Assembly: GCF_036346595.1 (NCBI RefSeq)
Contig: NZ_CP107834.1
Location: forward strand, 5,952,001 to 6,016,000
DNA length: 64,000 nucleotides
Direction: 5' to 3'
Origin: Streptomyces sp. NBC_00525
GTDB lineage: Bacteria; Actinomycetota; Actinomycetes; Streptomycetales; Streptomycetaceae
The translations under genes and the position numbers were made by a program. Shown piece after piece: positions 42,504-51,755 of this stretch. Each line of letters begins with the position of its first letter. Position 1 is the stretch's first letter. Below the pieces are notes generated by a model. It had not been told where the DNA came from, made no database searches, and saw nothing but the letters and a program-made list of their open reading frames with translations.

Positions 42504-43709
42504 TCAACCCTGGAAACGGTACTCCTCGAGGAGCCGGCGCCCGATGATCATTTTCTGGATCTCGGCGGTACCTTCACCGATCAGCAGCATCGGGGCCTCG
42601 CGGTAGAGGCGCTCGATCTCGTACTCCTTGGAGAAGCCGTAGCCGCCGTGGATACGGAAGGCGTCCTCGACGACTTCCTTGCAGTACTCGGAGGCGAGGT
42701 ACTTCGCCATCCCTGCCTCCAGGTCGTTTCGCTCCCCGGAGTCCTTTTTGCGTGCCGCGTTCACCATCATGGCATGAGCGGCCTCGACCTTGGTGGCCAT
42801 TTCGGCCAGCTTGAACTGGATCGCCTGGTGCTGCGCGATGGGCTTTCCGAAGGTCTGGCGCTGCTGCGCGTAGGAAATGCCCAGTTCGAAGGCACGCTGC
42901 GCGACGCCGCAGCCACGGGCCGCCACATTCACCCGGCCCACCTCGACACCGTCCATCATTTGGTAAAACCCGCGACCGGTGGTGCCGCCGAGTACCCGGT
43001 TGGCCGGAATTCGCAGTCCGTCCATGATGAGCTCGGTGGTATCGACCCCCTTGTAGCCCATCTTCTCGATCTTGCCGGGGATCGTCAGTCCCGGACGCAC
43101 CTCGCCGAAGCCCGGTTCCTTCTCCACCAGGAACGTCGTCATCGACCTGTGCGGCGCCGTGCCCTCGGGGTGTCCTTCGTCACTCCGGCACAGCACGGCC
43201 ACCAGCGAGGACGTACCGCCGTTCGTCAGCCACATCTTCTGGCCGTTCAGGACGTACTCCTCGCCGTCCCGGACGGCCTTGGAGCTGATCGCCGACACGT
43301 CGGAGCCGAGCGCCGGCTCCGACATCGAGAACGCGCCCCGCACCTCACCCAGCGCCATCCGGGGCAGGAAGGTGTCCTTCTGCTCCTGGGTGCCGTGCTG
43401 CTTGAGCATGTATGCCACGATGAAGTGCGTGTTGATGATCCCCGACACACTCATCCAGCCGCGGGCGATCTCCTCCACGCACAGCGCGTACGTGAGCAGC
43501 GACTCGCCCAGACCGCCGTACTCCTCGGGGATCATCAGGCCGAACACGCCGAGTTCCTTCAGCCCCTCGACGATGTCGGTGGGGTACTCGTCGCGGTGTT
43601 CCAGCCGGGTCGCGACCGGAATGATCTCCTTGTCGACGAAATCCCTGACCGTGGCGAGGATCTCCTGCTGGACCTCGGTGAGCCCGGCCGTCTGGGCGAG
43701 TCGCGTCAT
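42504..43709 (-). CDS. Acyl-CoA dehydrogenase, probable methylsuccinyl-CoA dehydrogenase of the ethylmalonyl-CoA pathway
   Basis: 401 residues from ATG 43709, two bases after the maoC stop. Typical flavin fold: AFSMSEPALGSDVSAI, KMWLTNGG, and the catalytic Glu in LLIGEGTAEIQKMI. As the last gene of the ccr-ecm-mcl operon it should oxidise (2S)-methylsuccinyl-CoA to mesaconyl-CoA. Characterised Mcd of Rhodobacter is longer (about 550 residues), so the function rests on operon context. Confidence 0.85.
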   Translation of the reverse strand: MTRLAQTAGLTEVQQEILATVRDFVDKEIIPVATRLEHRDEYPTDIVEGLKELGVFGLMIPEEYGGLGESLLTYALCVEEIARGWMSVSGIINTHFIVAYMLKQHGTQEQKDTFLPRMALGEVRGAFSMSEPALGSDVSAISSKAVRDGEEYVLNGQKMWLTNGGTSSLVAVLCRSDEGHPEGTAPHRSMTTFLVEKEPGFGEVRPGLTIPGKIEKMGYKGVDTTELIMDGLRIPANRVLGGTTGRGFYQMMDGVEVGRVNVAARGCGVAQRAFELGISYAQQRQTFGKPIAQHQAIQFKLAEMATKVEAAHAMMVNAARKKDSGERNDLEAGMAKYLASEYCKEVVEDAFRIHGGYGFSKEYEIERLYREAPMLLIGEGTAEIQKMIIGRRLLEEYRFQG

Positions 43710-43711
43710 GG

Positions 43712-44239
43712 CTACTTCTCCACGTTCTTCTGCGAGGGCTGGCTGAGCTCCGGGCGGCCGGGCTGTTCCCCGCCCCGCTCCTTGATGTACGTCTCCGTGG
43801 GAACCATGACCTTGCGGCGGAACACGCAGACGAGCGTGCCGTCCTGCTTGTAGCCCTTGGTCTCCACGTGGACGATTCCGCGGTCGTTCCTGGACCGCGA
43901 CGGCGTCTTGTCCAGCACGGTCGTCTCGCCGTAGATCGTGTCGCCGTGGAAGGTCGGCGCCACATGCTTCAGCGACTCGATCTCCAGGTTGGCGATGGCC
44001 TTTCCGGAGACGTCCGGCACGGACATGCCGAGCAACAGCGAGTAGATGTAGTTGCCGACGACGACGTTCTTGCCGAAATCGGTCGTGTTCTCCGCATAGT
44101 TGCTGTCCATGTGCAGCGGGTGATGATTCATGGTCAGCAGACAGAAGAGGTGGTCGTCGTATTCGGTGACCGTCTTTCCGGGCCAGTGCTTGTAGACTGC
44201 ACCGACCTCGAATTCCTCGTAAGTGCGTCCGAACTGCAT
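43712..44239 (-). CDS. MaoC-like hydratase, probable mesaconyl-CoA hydratase
   Basis: 175 residues from ATG 44239, one base after mcl ends. Single hotdog domain with the hydratase motif (DDHLFCLLTMNHHPLHMDSN) and GNYIYSLLLGM. It should hydrate mesaconyl-CoA to beta-methylmalyl-CoA. Rhodobacter Mch has about twice this length (two hotdog repeats); here one repeat would have to dimerise. Confidence 0.85.
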   Translation of the reverse strand: MQFGRTYEEFEVGAVYKHWPGKTVTEYDDHLFCLLTMNHHPLHMDSNYAENTTDFGKNVVVGNYIYSLLLGMSVPDVSGKAIANLEIESLKHVAPTFHGDTIYGETTVLDKTPSRSRNDRGIVHVETKGYKQDGTLVCVFRRKVMVPTETYIKERGGEQPGRPELSQPSQKNVEK

Positions 44240-44240
44240 C

Positions 44241-45206
44241 TCAGGCCTCCGGGGCTTCGAACTTGGACGTGCGCAGCATGCCGGCGGCCCGGCCCTTGCC
44301 CGCGACGACCAGCGCCATCTTGCGGCTCGCCTCGTCGATCATCTCGTCGCCGAGCATCGCCGAACCCTTCTTGCCGCCCTCCTCGGAGGTGCACCAGTCG
44401 TAGGCGTCCAGGATCAGTTCGGCGTGGTCGTAGTCCTCCTGCGAGGGCGAGAACACCTCGTTGGCCGCCTCCACCTGGCCGGGGTGCAGCACCCACTTGC
44501 CGTCGAAGCCGAGCGCCGCCGCGCGGGCCGCCACCTCGCGGTACGCGTCCACGTCGCGGATCTGGAGGAACGGGCCGTCGATCGCCTGGAGGTCGTGCGT
44601 ACGGGCCGCCATCAGGATGCGCATCAGGATGTAGTGGTACGCGTCCGCCGGGTAGCCGGGCGGCTGCTGGCCGACGACCAGGGTCTTCATGTTGATCGAC
44701 GCCATGAAGTCGGCCGGGCCGAAGATCAGCGTCTCCAGCCGGGGCGAGGCCGCGCCGATCTCGTCGATGTTGACGAGGCCCTTGGCGTTCTCGATCTGCG
44801 CCTCGATGCCGATCCGGCCGACCTCGAAGCCCATCGTCTTCTCGATCTGGGTCAGCAGCAGGTCCAGCGCGACGACCTGCTGGGCGTCCTGGACCTTCGG
44901 CAGCATGATGCAGTCGAGGTTCTGCCCCGCGCCCTCGACGACCGTGACGACGTCGCGGTACGTCCAGTGCGTCGTCCAGTCGTTGACCCGAACCACGCGG
45001 GTCTTGCCCGTCCAGTCGCCGTTGTTCAGCGCGTCCACGATGTGGTGGCGGGCGCCCTCCTTGGCGAGCGGCGCGCAGGCGTCCTCCAGATCCAGGAACA
45101 CCTGGTCGGCCGGGAGGCCCTGGGCCTTCTCCAGGAAACGGGGGTTGCTTCCCGGCACCGCGAGACAGGAGCGGCGCGGGCGCAAACGGTTGACGGGGGT
45201 GGTCAT
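44241..45206 (-). CDS. mcl: HpcH/CitE-family CoA ester lyase, probable beta-methylmalyl-CoA/malyl-CoA lyase
   Basis: 321 residues from ATG 45206, overlapping the ecm stop as ATGA. TIM-barrel features: RSCLAVPGSNPRFLEKA, Glu-Asp metal site FLDLEDACAP, IEAQIENAKGL, LIFGPADFMASI and the late KWVLHPGQVEAANE. It splits beta-methylmalyl-CoA into glyoxylate and propionyl-CoA. Confidence 0.9.
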   Translation of the reverse strand: MTTPVNRLRPRRSCLAVPGSNPRFLEKAQGLPADQVFLDLEDACAPLAKEGARHHIVDALNNGDWTGKTRVVRVNDWTTHWTYRDVVTVVEGAGQNLDCIMLPKVQDAQQVVALDLLLTQIEKTMGFEVGRIGIEAQIENAKGLVNIDEIGAASPRLETLIFGPADFMASINMKTLVVGQQPPGYPADAYHYILMRILMAARTHDLQAIDGPFLQIRDVDAYREVAARAAALGFDGKWVLHPGQVEAANEVFSPSQEDYDHAELILDAYDWCTSEEGGKKGSAMLGDEMIDEASRKMALVVAGKGRAAGMLRTSKFEAPEA

Positions 45207-47215
45207 GCGGGGACCTCCAGAGGGTCGAGCTTGTTCGCTTTCCGGATCTCGTCGACGATACGGCCGATGATCTCCGTGATACCGAAGTCCTTCGGGGTGA
45301 ACACGGCCGCGACACCCGTCCTGATCAGGGCGTCGGCGTCGGCCGGGGGGATGATGCCGCCGGCGATGACCGGGATGTCCCCGGCCCCGGTGCGGCGCAG
45401 CCGGACCAGCACGTCCGGCACCAGTTCGGCGTGCGAGCCGGACAGGATGGACAGGCCGACGCAGTGCACGTCCTCGGCGACGGCGGCCGCGACGATCTGT
45501 TCGGGCGTCAGGCGGATGCCCTGGTAGACGACCTCGAAGCCGGCGTCCCGCGCGCGCACCGCGATCTGCTCGGCGCCGTTGGAGTGCCCGTCCAGGCCGG
45601 GCTTGCCCACGAGCAGCCGCAGCCGCCCGACGCCCAGGTCCGCGGCGGTCCGGGCCGCCTTCTCGCGTACGAGGGCGAGCGGCGAGCCCTCCTCGGCTGT
45701 TACCGCGACCGGGGCGGACGACACCCCGGTCGGCGCCCGGAACTCGCCGAAGACATCGCGCAACGCCCAGGACCACTCGCCGGTGGTCACCCCGGCGCGG
45801 GCGCACTCGACGGTCGCCGCCATCAGGTTCTCGGTGCCGGCGGCGGCCGTCTTCAGCGCGGCCAGCGCCTCGTCGGCGCGCGCCGCGTCGCGGTTGTCGC
45901 GCCACTCGTCGAGCGCCGCCACCACCCTGGCCTCGTTGGCCGGGTCGACGGTCATGATCGCCCCGTCGAGGTCGGCGGTGAGCGGGTTGGGCTCGGTCGT
46001 CCCGTAGACGTTGACCCCGACGATCTTCTCCTCGCCGGCCTCGATCCGGGCCCGCCGCGCGGCGTGCGAGGCGACCAGTTCGGACTTGAGGTAGCCGGAC
46101 TCGACGGCTGCCATCGCGCCGCCCATCGCCTCGATCCGGTCCATCTCGGCCAGCGATTCGGCGACCAGCTCGTCCACCTTGGCCTCGACGACGTGCGAAC
46201 CGGCGAAGATGTCCTCGTACTCCAGCAGGTCGCTCTCGTGCGCCAGGACCTGCTGGATGCGCAGCGACCACTGCTGGTCCCAGGGCCGGGGGAGCCCCAG
46301 CGCCTCGTTCCAGGCGGGCAGCTGCACGGCACGCGCGCGGGCGTCCTTGGAGAGGGTCACGGCCAGCATCTCCAGGACGATGCGCTGGACGTTGTTCTCC
46401 GGCTGTGCCTCGGTCAGGCCCAGTGAGTTGACCTGGACGCCGTAGCGGAACCGGCGCTGCTTGGCGTCGGTGATGCCGTAGCGCTCGCGGGTGACGCGCT
46501 CCCAGATGCGGCCGAAGGCGCGCATCTTGCACATCTCCTCGATGAAGCGGACGCCCGCGTTCACGAAGAACGAGATCCGCGCGACGACGGCCCCGAACTT
46601 CTCCTCGGGCACCTGCCCGGAGTCGCGTACGGCGTCGAGCACGGCGATGGCCGTGGACATCGCGTACGCGATCTCCTGGACCGGGGTGGCCCCGGCCTCC
46701 TGGAGGTGGTAGCTGCAGATGTTGATCGGGTTCCACTTGGGGATGCGGCCGACCGTGTACGTGATCATGTCGGTGGTCAGCCGCAGCGAGGGCCCCGGCG
46801 GGAAGACGTGCGTCCCGCGCGAGAGGTACTCCTTGACGATGTCGTTCTGCGTGGTGCCCTGGAGCGTGCCGGGGTCGGCGCCCTGCTCCTCCGCGACGAC
46901 CTGGTAGAGCGCCAGCAGCCACATGGCGGTGGCGTTGATCGTCATGGAGGTGTTCATCTGCTCCAGGGGGATGTCCTGGAACAGCCGGCGCATGTCGCCG
47001 AGGTGCGAGACGGGCACCCCGACCCGGCCGACCTCGCCGCGCGCGAGCACGTGGTCGGGGTCGTAGCCGGTCTGGGTGGGCAGGTCGAAGGCGACCGAGA
47101 GGCCGGTCTGGCCCTTGGCGAGGTTGCGCCGGTACAGCTCGTTGGACGCCTCGGCGGTGGAGTGGCCCGCGTACGTCCGCATGAGCCACGGGCGGTCCTT
47201 CTGGCGGCCACTCAT
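45203..47215 (-). CDS. ecm: Ethylmalonyl-CoA mutase (B12-dependent)
   Basis: 670 residues from ATG 47215, one base after the ccr stop. The large TIM barrel (NELYRRNLAKGQTGLSVAFD, NTSMTINATAMWLLALY) is followed by a C-terminal cobalamin domain with GLDGHSNGAEQ (the DxHxxG motif) and GLSILSGSH. It converts ethylmalonyl-CoA to methylsuccinyl-CoA. It corresponds to MeaA of streptomycetes. Confidence 0.94.
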   Translation of the reverse strand: MSGRQKDRPWLMRTYAGHSTAEASNELYRRNLAKGQTGLSVAFDLPTQTGYDPDHVLARGEVGRVGVPVSHLGDMRRLFQDIPLEQMNTSMTINATAMWLLALYQVVAEEQGADPGTLQGTTQNDIVKEYLSRGTHVFPPGPSLRLTTDMITYTVGRIPKWNPINICSYHLQEAGATPVQEIAYAMSTAIAVLDAVRDSGQVPEEKFGAVVARISFFVNAGVRFIEEMCKMRAFGRIWERVTRERYGITDAKQRRFRYGVQVNSLGLTEAQPENNVQRIVLEMLAVTLSKDARARAVQLPAWNEALGLPRPWDQQWSLRIQQVLAHESDLLEYEDIFAGSHVVEAKVDELVAESLAEMDRIEAMGGAMAAVESGYLKSELVASHAARRARIEAGEEKIVGVNVYGTTEPNPLTADLDGAIMTVDPANEARVVAALDEWRDNRDAARADEALAALKTAAAGTENLMAATVECARAGVTTGEWSWALRDVFGEFRAPTGVSSAPVAVTAEEGSPLALVREKAARTAADLGVGRLRLLVGKPGLDGHSNGAEQIAVRARDAGFEVVYQGIRLTPEQIVAAAVAEDVHCVGLSILSGSHAELVPDVLVRLRRTGAGDIPVIAGGIIPPADADALIRTGVAAVFTPKDFGITEIIGRIVDEIRKANKLDPLEVPA

Positions 47216-47216
47216 G

Positions 47217-48614
47217 TCACACGTTCCGGCTGTGCTCGGTGGTCCGCTCCGCCGGCGCGTCACGGAACAGGTTGATGGCGTCCAGGTGCTTCTCGCGCAT
47301 CTCGTGGTCGCGCACGCCCAGGCCCTCGCGCGGGGCCAGCGCCAGGACGCCGACCTTGCCCTGGTGGCGGTTGCGGTGCACGTCGTACGCGGCCTGGCCG
47401 GTCTCCTCCAGCGAGTAGACCTTGGAGAGCGTCGGGTGGATCTTGCCCTTGGCGACCAGACGGTTGGCCTCCCACGCCTCGCGGTAGTTGGCGAAGTGGG
47501 AGCCGATGATGCGCTTGAGCGACATCCACAGGTAGCGGTTGTCGTACTCGTGCTGGTAGCCCGAGGTCGAGGCGCAGGTGACGATGGTGCCGCCCTTGCG
47601 GGTCACGTAGACGCTCGCGCCGAACGTCTCGCGGCCGGGGTGCTCGAAGACGATGTCGACGTCCTCGCCGCCGGTCAGCTCGCGGATGCGCTTGCCGAAC
47701 CGCTTCCACTCGCGCGGGTCCTGGTTGTGCTCGTCCTGCCAGAACCGGTAGCCCTCGGCGTTGCGGTCGATGATCGCCTCGGCGCCCATCCGCCGGCAGA
47801 TCTCCGCCTTCTGCTCGCTGGAGACGACACAGATCGGGTTGGCGCCGCCGGCCAGCGCGAACTGCGTGGCGTACGAGCCCAGGCCGCCGCTCGCGCCCCA
47901 GATCAGCACGTTGTCGCCCTGCTTCATACCGGCGCCGTTGCGCGAGACGAGCTGGCGGTACGCGGTGGAGTTGACCAGGCCGGGAGCCGCGGCCTCCTCC
48001 CAGCTGAGGTGGTCCGGCTTCGGCATCAGCTGGTTGGACTTGACGAGCGCGATCTCGGCGAGACCGCCGAAGTTGGTCTCGAAGCCCCAGATGCGCTGCT
48101 CCGGGTCGAGCATCGTGTCGTTGTGGCCGTCCGAGGACTCCAGTTCGACGGAGAGGCAGTGCGCGACGACCTCGTCACCGGGCTTCCAGGCGTTGACGCC
48201 GGGGCCGGTGCGCAGCACGACGCCCGCCAGGTCGGAGCCGATGACGTGGTACGGCAGGTCGTGGCGCTTGGTCAGCTCGCTGACCCGGCCGTAGCGCTCC
48301 AGGAAGCCGAACGTGGAGACCGGCTCGAAGATGGAGGTCCAGACGGAGTTGTAGTTCACCGAGCTGGCCATCACCGCGACCAGCGCCTCGCCGGGGCCGA
48401 GTTCCGGCACCGGCACCTCCTCGACGTGGAGGGACTTGCGCGGGTCCTTGTCCCGGCTCTCGACGCCGGCGAACATGTCGGCCTCGTCCTTGTGCACGGT
48501 GACCGCGCGGTACGACTCCGGGATCGGCAGCGCGGCGAAGTCGGCGGTGGTGGCCGCGGCGGAGCCGCTCTGCGCTTCGGTCTGCGACTGGATCGCGTCC
48601 AGGATTTCCTTCAC
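47217..48614 (-). CDS. ccr: Crotonyl-CoA carboxylase/reductase
   Basis: 465 residues from GTG 48614, with GGAGG six bases upstream; the longer frame to 48812 is leader. MDR dehydrogenase with the NADPH loop WGASGGLGSYATQF. The CO2-pocket residues known for Ccr are visible: Asn in SSVNYNSVW, Phe-Glu in GFETNFGG and His in GSHFANYREA. It reductively carboxylates crotonyl-CoA to ethylmalonyl-CoA, the entry of the pathway and an extender unit for polyketides. First gene of a five-gene operon. Confidence 0.96.
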   Translation of the reverse strand: MKEILDAIQSQTEAQSGSAAATTADFAALPIPESYRAVTVHKDEADMFAGVESRDKDPRKSLHVEEVPVPELGPGEALVAVMASSVNYNSVWTSIFEPVSTFGFLERYGRVSELTKRHDLPYHVIGSDLAGVVLRTGPGVNAWKPGDEVVAHCLSVELESSDGHNDTMLDPEQRIWGFETNFGGLAEIALVKSNQLMPKPDHLSWEEAAAPGLVNSTAYRQLVSRNGAGMKQGDNVLIWGASGGLGSYATQFALAGGANPICVVSSEQKAEICRRMGAEAIIDRNAEGYRFWQDEHNQDPREWKRFGKRIRELTGGEDVDIVFEHPGRETFGASVYVTRKGGTIVTCASTSGYQHEYDNRYLWMSLKRIIGSHFANYREAWEANRLVAKGKIHPTLSKVYSLEETGQAAYDVHRNRHQGKVGVLALAPREGLGVRDHEMREKHLDAINLFRDAPAERTTEHSRNV

Positions 48615-48874
48615 GGGTGCCTCCGGCGGATGGGGTCCCCTGCTCGGCCGGGCCGAGAGTTCGGGGAAGCGTTGAGGGAACGCTGAGGGGCCCTGGGGAC
48701 AGGGGGAACGGGTCGGGAGGTGTGCCGTCGGTTCGGCGGGGTGGAGCTCGGCTGTCTGCTCGGTGGAGCAGGAAGGGTTGCCTGGTGACGCAGGCGCCGG
48801 GCGCGCAGGCACGTGGCTTGCGGGGACAGCCGGCGTACGTGAGATCCCAGCACGCCGGCCGCCCGGATGCCCTC

Positions 48875-48903
48875 AACGTATGGCACTGCGTGACAGCTGG
48901 CAA
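48875..48903 (-). promoter_or_regulatory. Candidate ccr operon promoter
   Basis: On the minus strand TTGCCA (48903-48898) and TACGTT (48880-48875) are separated by 17 bases, giving a leader of about 250 bases before the ccr GTG. A GGCAC-TCG-GTGCC palindrome (48904-48916) abuts the -35 and may be an operator. Confidence 0.5.
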
Positions 48904-48974
48904 GGCACTCGGTGCCAGTAATTTCCCTCAATTGTCAGTCGACTGCTACGCATGAGCAACGCGGGGGATGGAAT

Positions 48975-48988
48975 GGGCGAGTTCGCCC
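48975..48988. repeat. Short palindrome upstream of ccr
   Basis: GGGCGA-GT-TCGCCC, between the ccr promoter and the TetR terminator. It could be a regulator half-site pair. Confidence 0.4.
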
Positions 48989-49007
48989 GGAAATGGCAGG
49001 CCGATTT

Positions 49008-49038
49008 GCCCGGATGACACATGATCGTTCATCCGGGC
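49008..49038 (-). terminator. Terminator hairpin after the TetR gene
   Basis: GCCCGGATGA (49008-49017) pairs perfectly with TCATCCGGGC (49029-49038), 32 bases past the TetR stop. It separates that transcript from ccr. Confidence 0.65.
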
Positions 49039-49069
49039 GACCCGGCTGTCCGGGGTGGGGAGCCCCGGC

Positions 49070-49885
49070 TCAGCGGTCCTTGAGTGCCTGCTGGATGGTG
49101 CGCATCACTTCGTCCAGCGGCGCGTCCGTGCGCGCCACGGCGACCAGCACCTCGCCCCGGGTCTGTGCCGAGGCGGCCGGCTGGGCGGCCCGGTCCTCCT
49201 TGGCCGTGCGGCCCGCGCCGATGCCGGTGCCGAAGGTGTCGCGCACGATGGCGAAGGCCTGGTCGAGCTGTGCCTCCACATCGCCCTGCCCGTCCGCCCG
49301 CAGCCAGCGGCGCAGCACATGGTTGTGCGCGGTGACGACGGCGGACGCGGCGACCTCGGCCAGCAGCGGGTCGTCGTTGCCGGGCTGATGGTCGCGCTCG
49401 TCGAAGTGGCCCAGGAGATAGCGCGTGAACAGCCGCTCGTAGCGGGCCACCGAGGCGATCTCCGCCTGGCGCAGGGTGGGCACCTCGCGGGTCAGCTTGT
49501 AGCGGGCGACGGAGACCGCGGGCTTGGCCGCGTACATCCGCATGACTTCCTTGATGCCCCGGCACACCGTGTCGAGCGGGTGCTCGTGCGCCGGGGCGGC
49601 GTTCAGGACCGCCTCGGCCCGTACCAGGGTGTCGTCGTGGTCCGGGAAGATCGCCTCCTCCTTCGACCGGAAGTGCCGGAAGAAGGTCCGCCGGGCCACG
49701 CCCGCCGCCCCCGCGATCTCGTCGACCGTGGTGGCCTCGTAGCCCTTCGTGGCGAAGAGTTCCATCGCCGCGGCGGCCAGCTCGCGGCGCATTTTGAGTC
49801 GCTGGGCCGCGGCTCGGGTGCCTGCGGCACTTTCCGGGACGTCGGGCGCGGCGGACACACGGGAGGACCTGGCGGGCTGGGACAT
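49070..49885 (-). CDS. TetR-family regulator beside the ethylmalonyl-CoA operon
   Basis: About 271 residues from ATG 49885 (ATG 49903 is also possible; neither has a clear ribosome-binding site). Helix-turn-helix TTVDEIAGAAGVARRTFFRHFRSKEEA; long ligand domain with a C-terminal extension. It lies between ccr and the 3-hydroxyacyl-CoA dehydrogenase gene, all on one strand. Control of these acyl-CoA genes by a CoA ester is the obvious hypothesis. Confidence 0.82.
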   Translation of the reverse strand: MSQPARSSRVSAAPDVPESAAGTRAAAQRLKMRRELAAAAMELFATKGYEATTVDEIAGAAGVARRTFFRHFRSKEEAIFPDHDDTLVRAEAVLNAAPAHEHPLDTVCRGIKEVMRMYAAKPAVSVARYKLTREVPTLRQAEIASVARYERLFTRYLLGHFDERDHQPGNDDPLLAEVAASAVVTAHNHVLRRWLRADGQGDVEAQLDQAFAIVRDTFGTGIGAGRTAKEDRAAQPAASAQTRGEVLVAVARTDAPLDEVMRTIQQALKDR

Positions 49886-49973
49886 GGTGTGAACGTACTG
49901 CATCGGCGCGGGGGAGCGCGCCTGCGGGGGCGGGCCGCCCGGACCGAGCAGCCCGCCCCAGCCGGCCCCCGCG

Positions 49974-51755
49974 TCAGCGCCGGGCATATTCGCGGAAGCC
50001 GCGCCCCGTCTTGCGGCCGAGGCAGCCGGCGGCCACCAGGTGCTCCAGCAGCGGGGCCGGCGCCAGGCCGGGGTCGCGGAACTCGCCGTGCAGCACCTTC
50101 TCGATGGCGAGCGAGACATCCAGGCCGACCACGTCGAGCAGCTCGAACGGGCCCATCGGGTAGCCGCCGCCCAGCTTCATCGCGGCGTCGATGTCGTCCA
50201 GCGAGGCGTAGTGCTCCTCGACCATCTTGATGGCGTTGTTGAGATACGGGAACAGCAGCGCGTTCACGATGAAGCCCGCCCGGTCCCCGCAGTCCACCGG
50301 GTGCTTGCGCACCTTCAGGCACACCTCGTGGACCGTGGCGTGCACATCGTCGGAGGTGAGCACCGTACGCACGACCTCGACCAGCTTCATCGCGGGCGCA
50401 GGGTTGAAGAAGTGCATCCCGACGACGTCCTCGGGTCGGCCGGTCGCCCGCGCGATCGCCACCACCGGCAGCGAGGAGGTCGTCGTCGCCAGCACCGCGC
50501 CCGGCCGGCACACCTTGTCGAGCGTGGCGAACAGCTGCCGCTTGACCGCCAGGTCCTCGGCGACCGCCTCCACGGCCAGGTCCACCCCGGCGAACGCGTC
50601 CAGCGAGCCGGCCGGGGTGATCCGGGCCAGCGTCTCGTCCCGCGCCTCCGGCGTCAGCCGGCCCTTGCCCACCGACCGGTCCAGCGACTTGGCGATCCGG
50701 GCCTTGGCCAGGTCCGCCTTCTCCTCGCCGCGCGCGGCGAGCACCACGTCGTACCCCGCCTTGGCGAAGACCTCCGCGATGCCGGAGGCCATCGTCCCGG
50801 AGCCGGCGACGCCCACCGAACGGACCGGGCGCCCGGCGGCCTCCCCGCCGCGCGGGGCGGGCGTCAGCGCGTCCGGCACCACGGTCTGACTGCCCGGCTC
50901 CGCGTAGGTGTAGAAGCCGCGACCCGCCTTGCGTCCGGTCAGCCCGGCCGCGCCGAGCTGGCCCAGGATGGGCGCGGGGGCGTGCAGCCGGTCGTGCGAG
51001 GCGGCGTACATCGCCTCCAGGACCGTACGGGCCGTGTCGATGCCGATCAGGTCCAGCAGGGCCAGCGGCCCCATCGGCAGACCGCAGCCCAGCCTCATCG
51101 CCGCGTCGATGTCCTCGCGGGTGGCGTAGTTCGCCTCGTACATCGCGGCGGCCTGGTTGAGGTAGCCGAACAGCAGGCCGTCGGCGACGAATCCGGGCCG
51201 GTCGCCGACCGCGACCGGCTCCTTGCCCAGGGCGCGGGCCAGCTCCGTGACCGCCTCCACGGCGGGCGGCGCGGTCAGCACCGAGGAGACCACCTCGACC
51301 AGCTTCATCGCGGGCGCCGGGTTGAAGAAGTGCAGCCCCAGCACCCGTTCCGGGCGCTGCGACTCGGCCGCCAGCCGGGTCACCGACAGCGCGTTGGTGC
51401 CGGTCGCCAGGATCGCGGTGGGCGAGACGATCGCGTCCAGCTCGCGGAAGACCTGCTGCTTGATCTCGTACGACTCCGGCACGACCTCGATGACCAGCTC
51501 CGCGTCGGCGGCGGCCCGGAGTTCGGAGAAGGTGCGGAACCGGGCGAGGGTGTCGCGCCGCTCCCGCTCGGTGAGCCGGCCGCGCTCCACGGCGCGGGCG
51601 GTGGACGCCTCCAGCGAGGCGACGGCCCGGCGGGCGGCCGCGTCGTCGACGTCGATGCCGACGACCTCGCGGCCCGAGCGGGCCAGGACCTCGGCGATGC
51701 CGGTGCCCATCGTGCCGAGGCCGACGACGGCAATGGTGGAGAGAGGGGTGTCCAT
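49974..51755 (-). CDS. Tandem-duplicated 3-hydroxyacyl-CoA dehydrogenase
   Basis: 593 residues from ATG 51755 (GGAG upstream). Two complete 3-hydroxyacyl-CoA dehydrogenase units lie in one chain. The first starts AVVGLGTMGTGIAEVLARSG and has HFFNPAPAMKLVEVV; the second starts near residue 300 with GVAGSGTMASGIAEVFAKAG and repeats HFFNPAPAMKLVEVV. Both keep the catalytic His and the NAD loop. It interconverts 3-hydroxybutyryl- and acetoacetyl-CoA (or longer chains), the step before crotonyl-CoA, and so feeds Ccr. Confidence 0.92.
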   Translation of the reverse strand: MDTPLSTIAVVGLGTMGTGIAEVLARSGREVVGIDVDDAAARRAVASLEASTARAVERGRLTERERRDTLARFRTFSELRAAADAELVIEVVPESYEIKQQVFRELDAIVSPTAILATGTNALSVTRLAAESQRPERVLGLHFFNPAPAMKLVEVVSSVLTAPPAVEAVTELARALGKEPVAVGDRPGFVADGLLFGYLNQAAAMYEANYATREDIDAAMRLGCGLPMGPLALLDLIGIDTARTVLEAMYAASHDRLHAPAPILGQLGAAGLTGRKAGRGFYTYAEPGSQTVVPDALTPAPRGGEAAGRPVRSVGVAGSGTMASGIAEVFAKAGYDVVLAARGEEKADLAKARIAKSLDRSVGKGRLTPEARDETLARITPAGSLDAFAGVDLAVEAVAEDLAVKRQLFATLDKVCRPGAVLATTTSSLPVVAIARATGRPEDVVGMHFFNPAPAMKLVEVVRTVLTSDDVHATVHEVCLKVRKHPVDCGDRAGFIVNALLFPYLNNAIKMVEEHYASLDDIDAAMKLGGGYPMGPFELLDVVGLDVSLAIEKVLHGEFRDPGLAPAPLLEHLVAAGCLGRKTGRGFREYARR

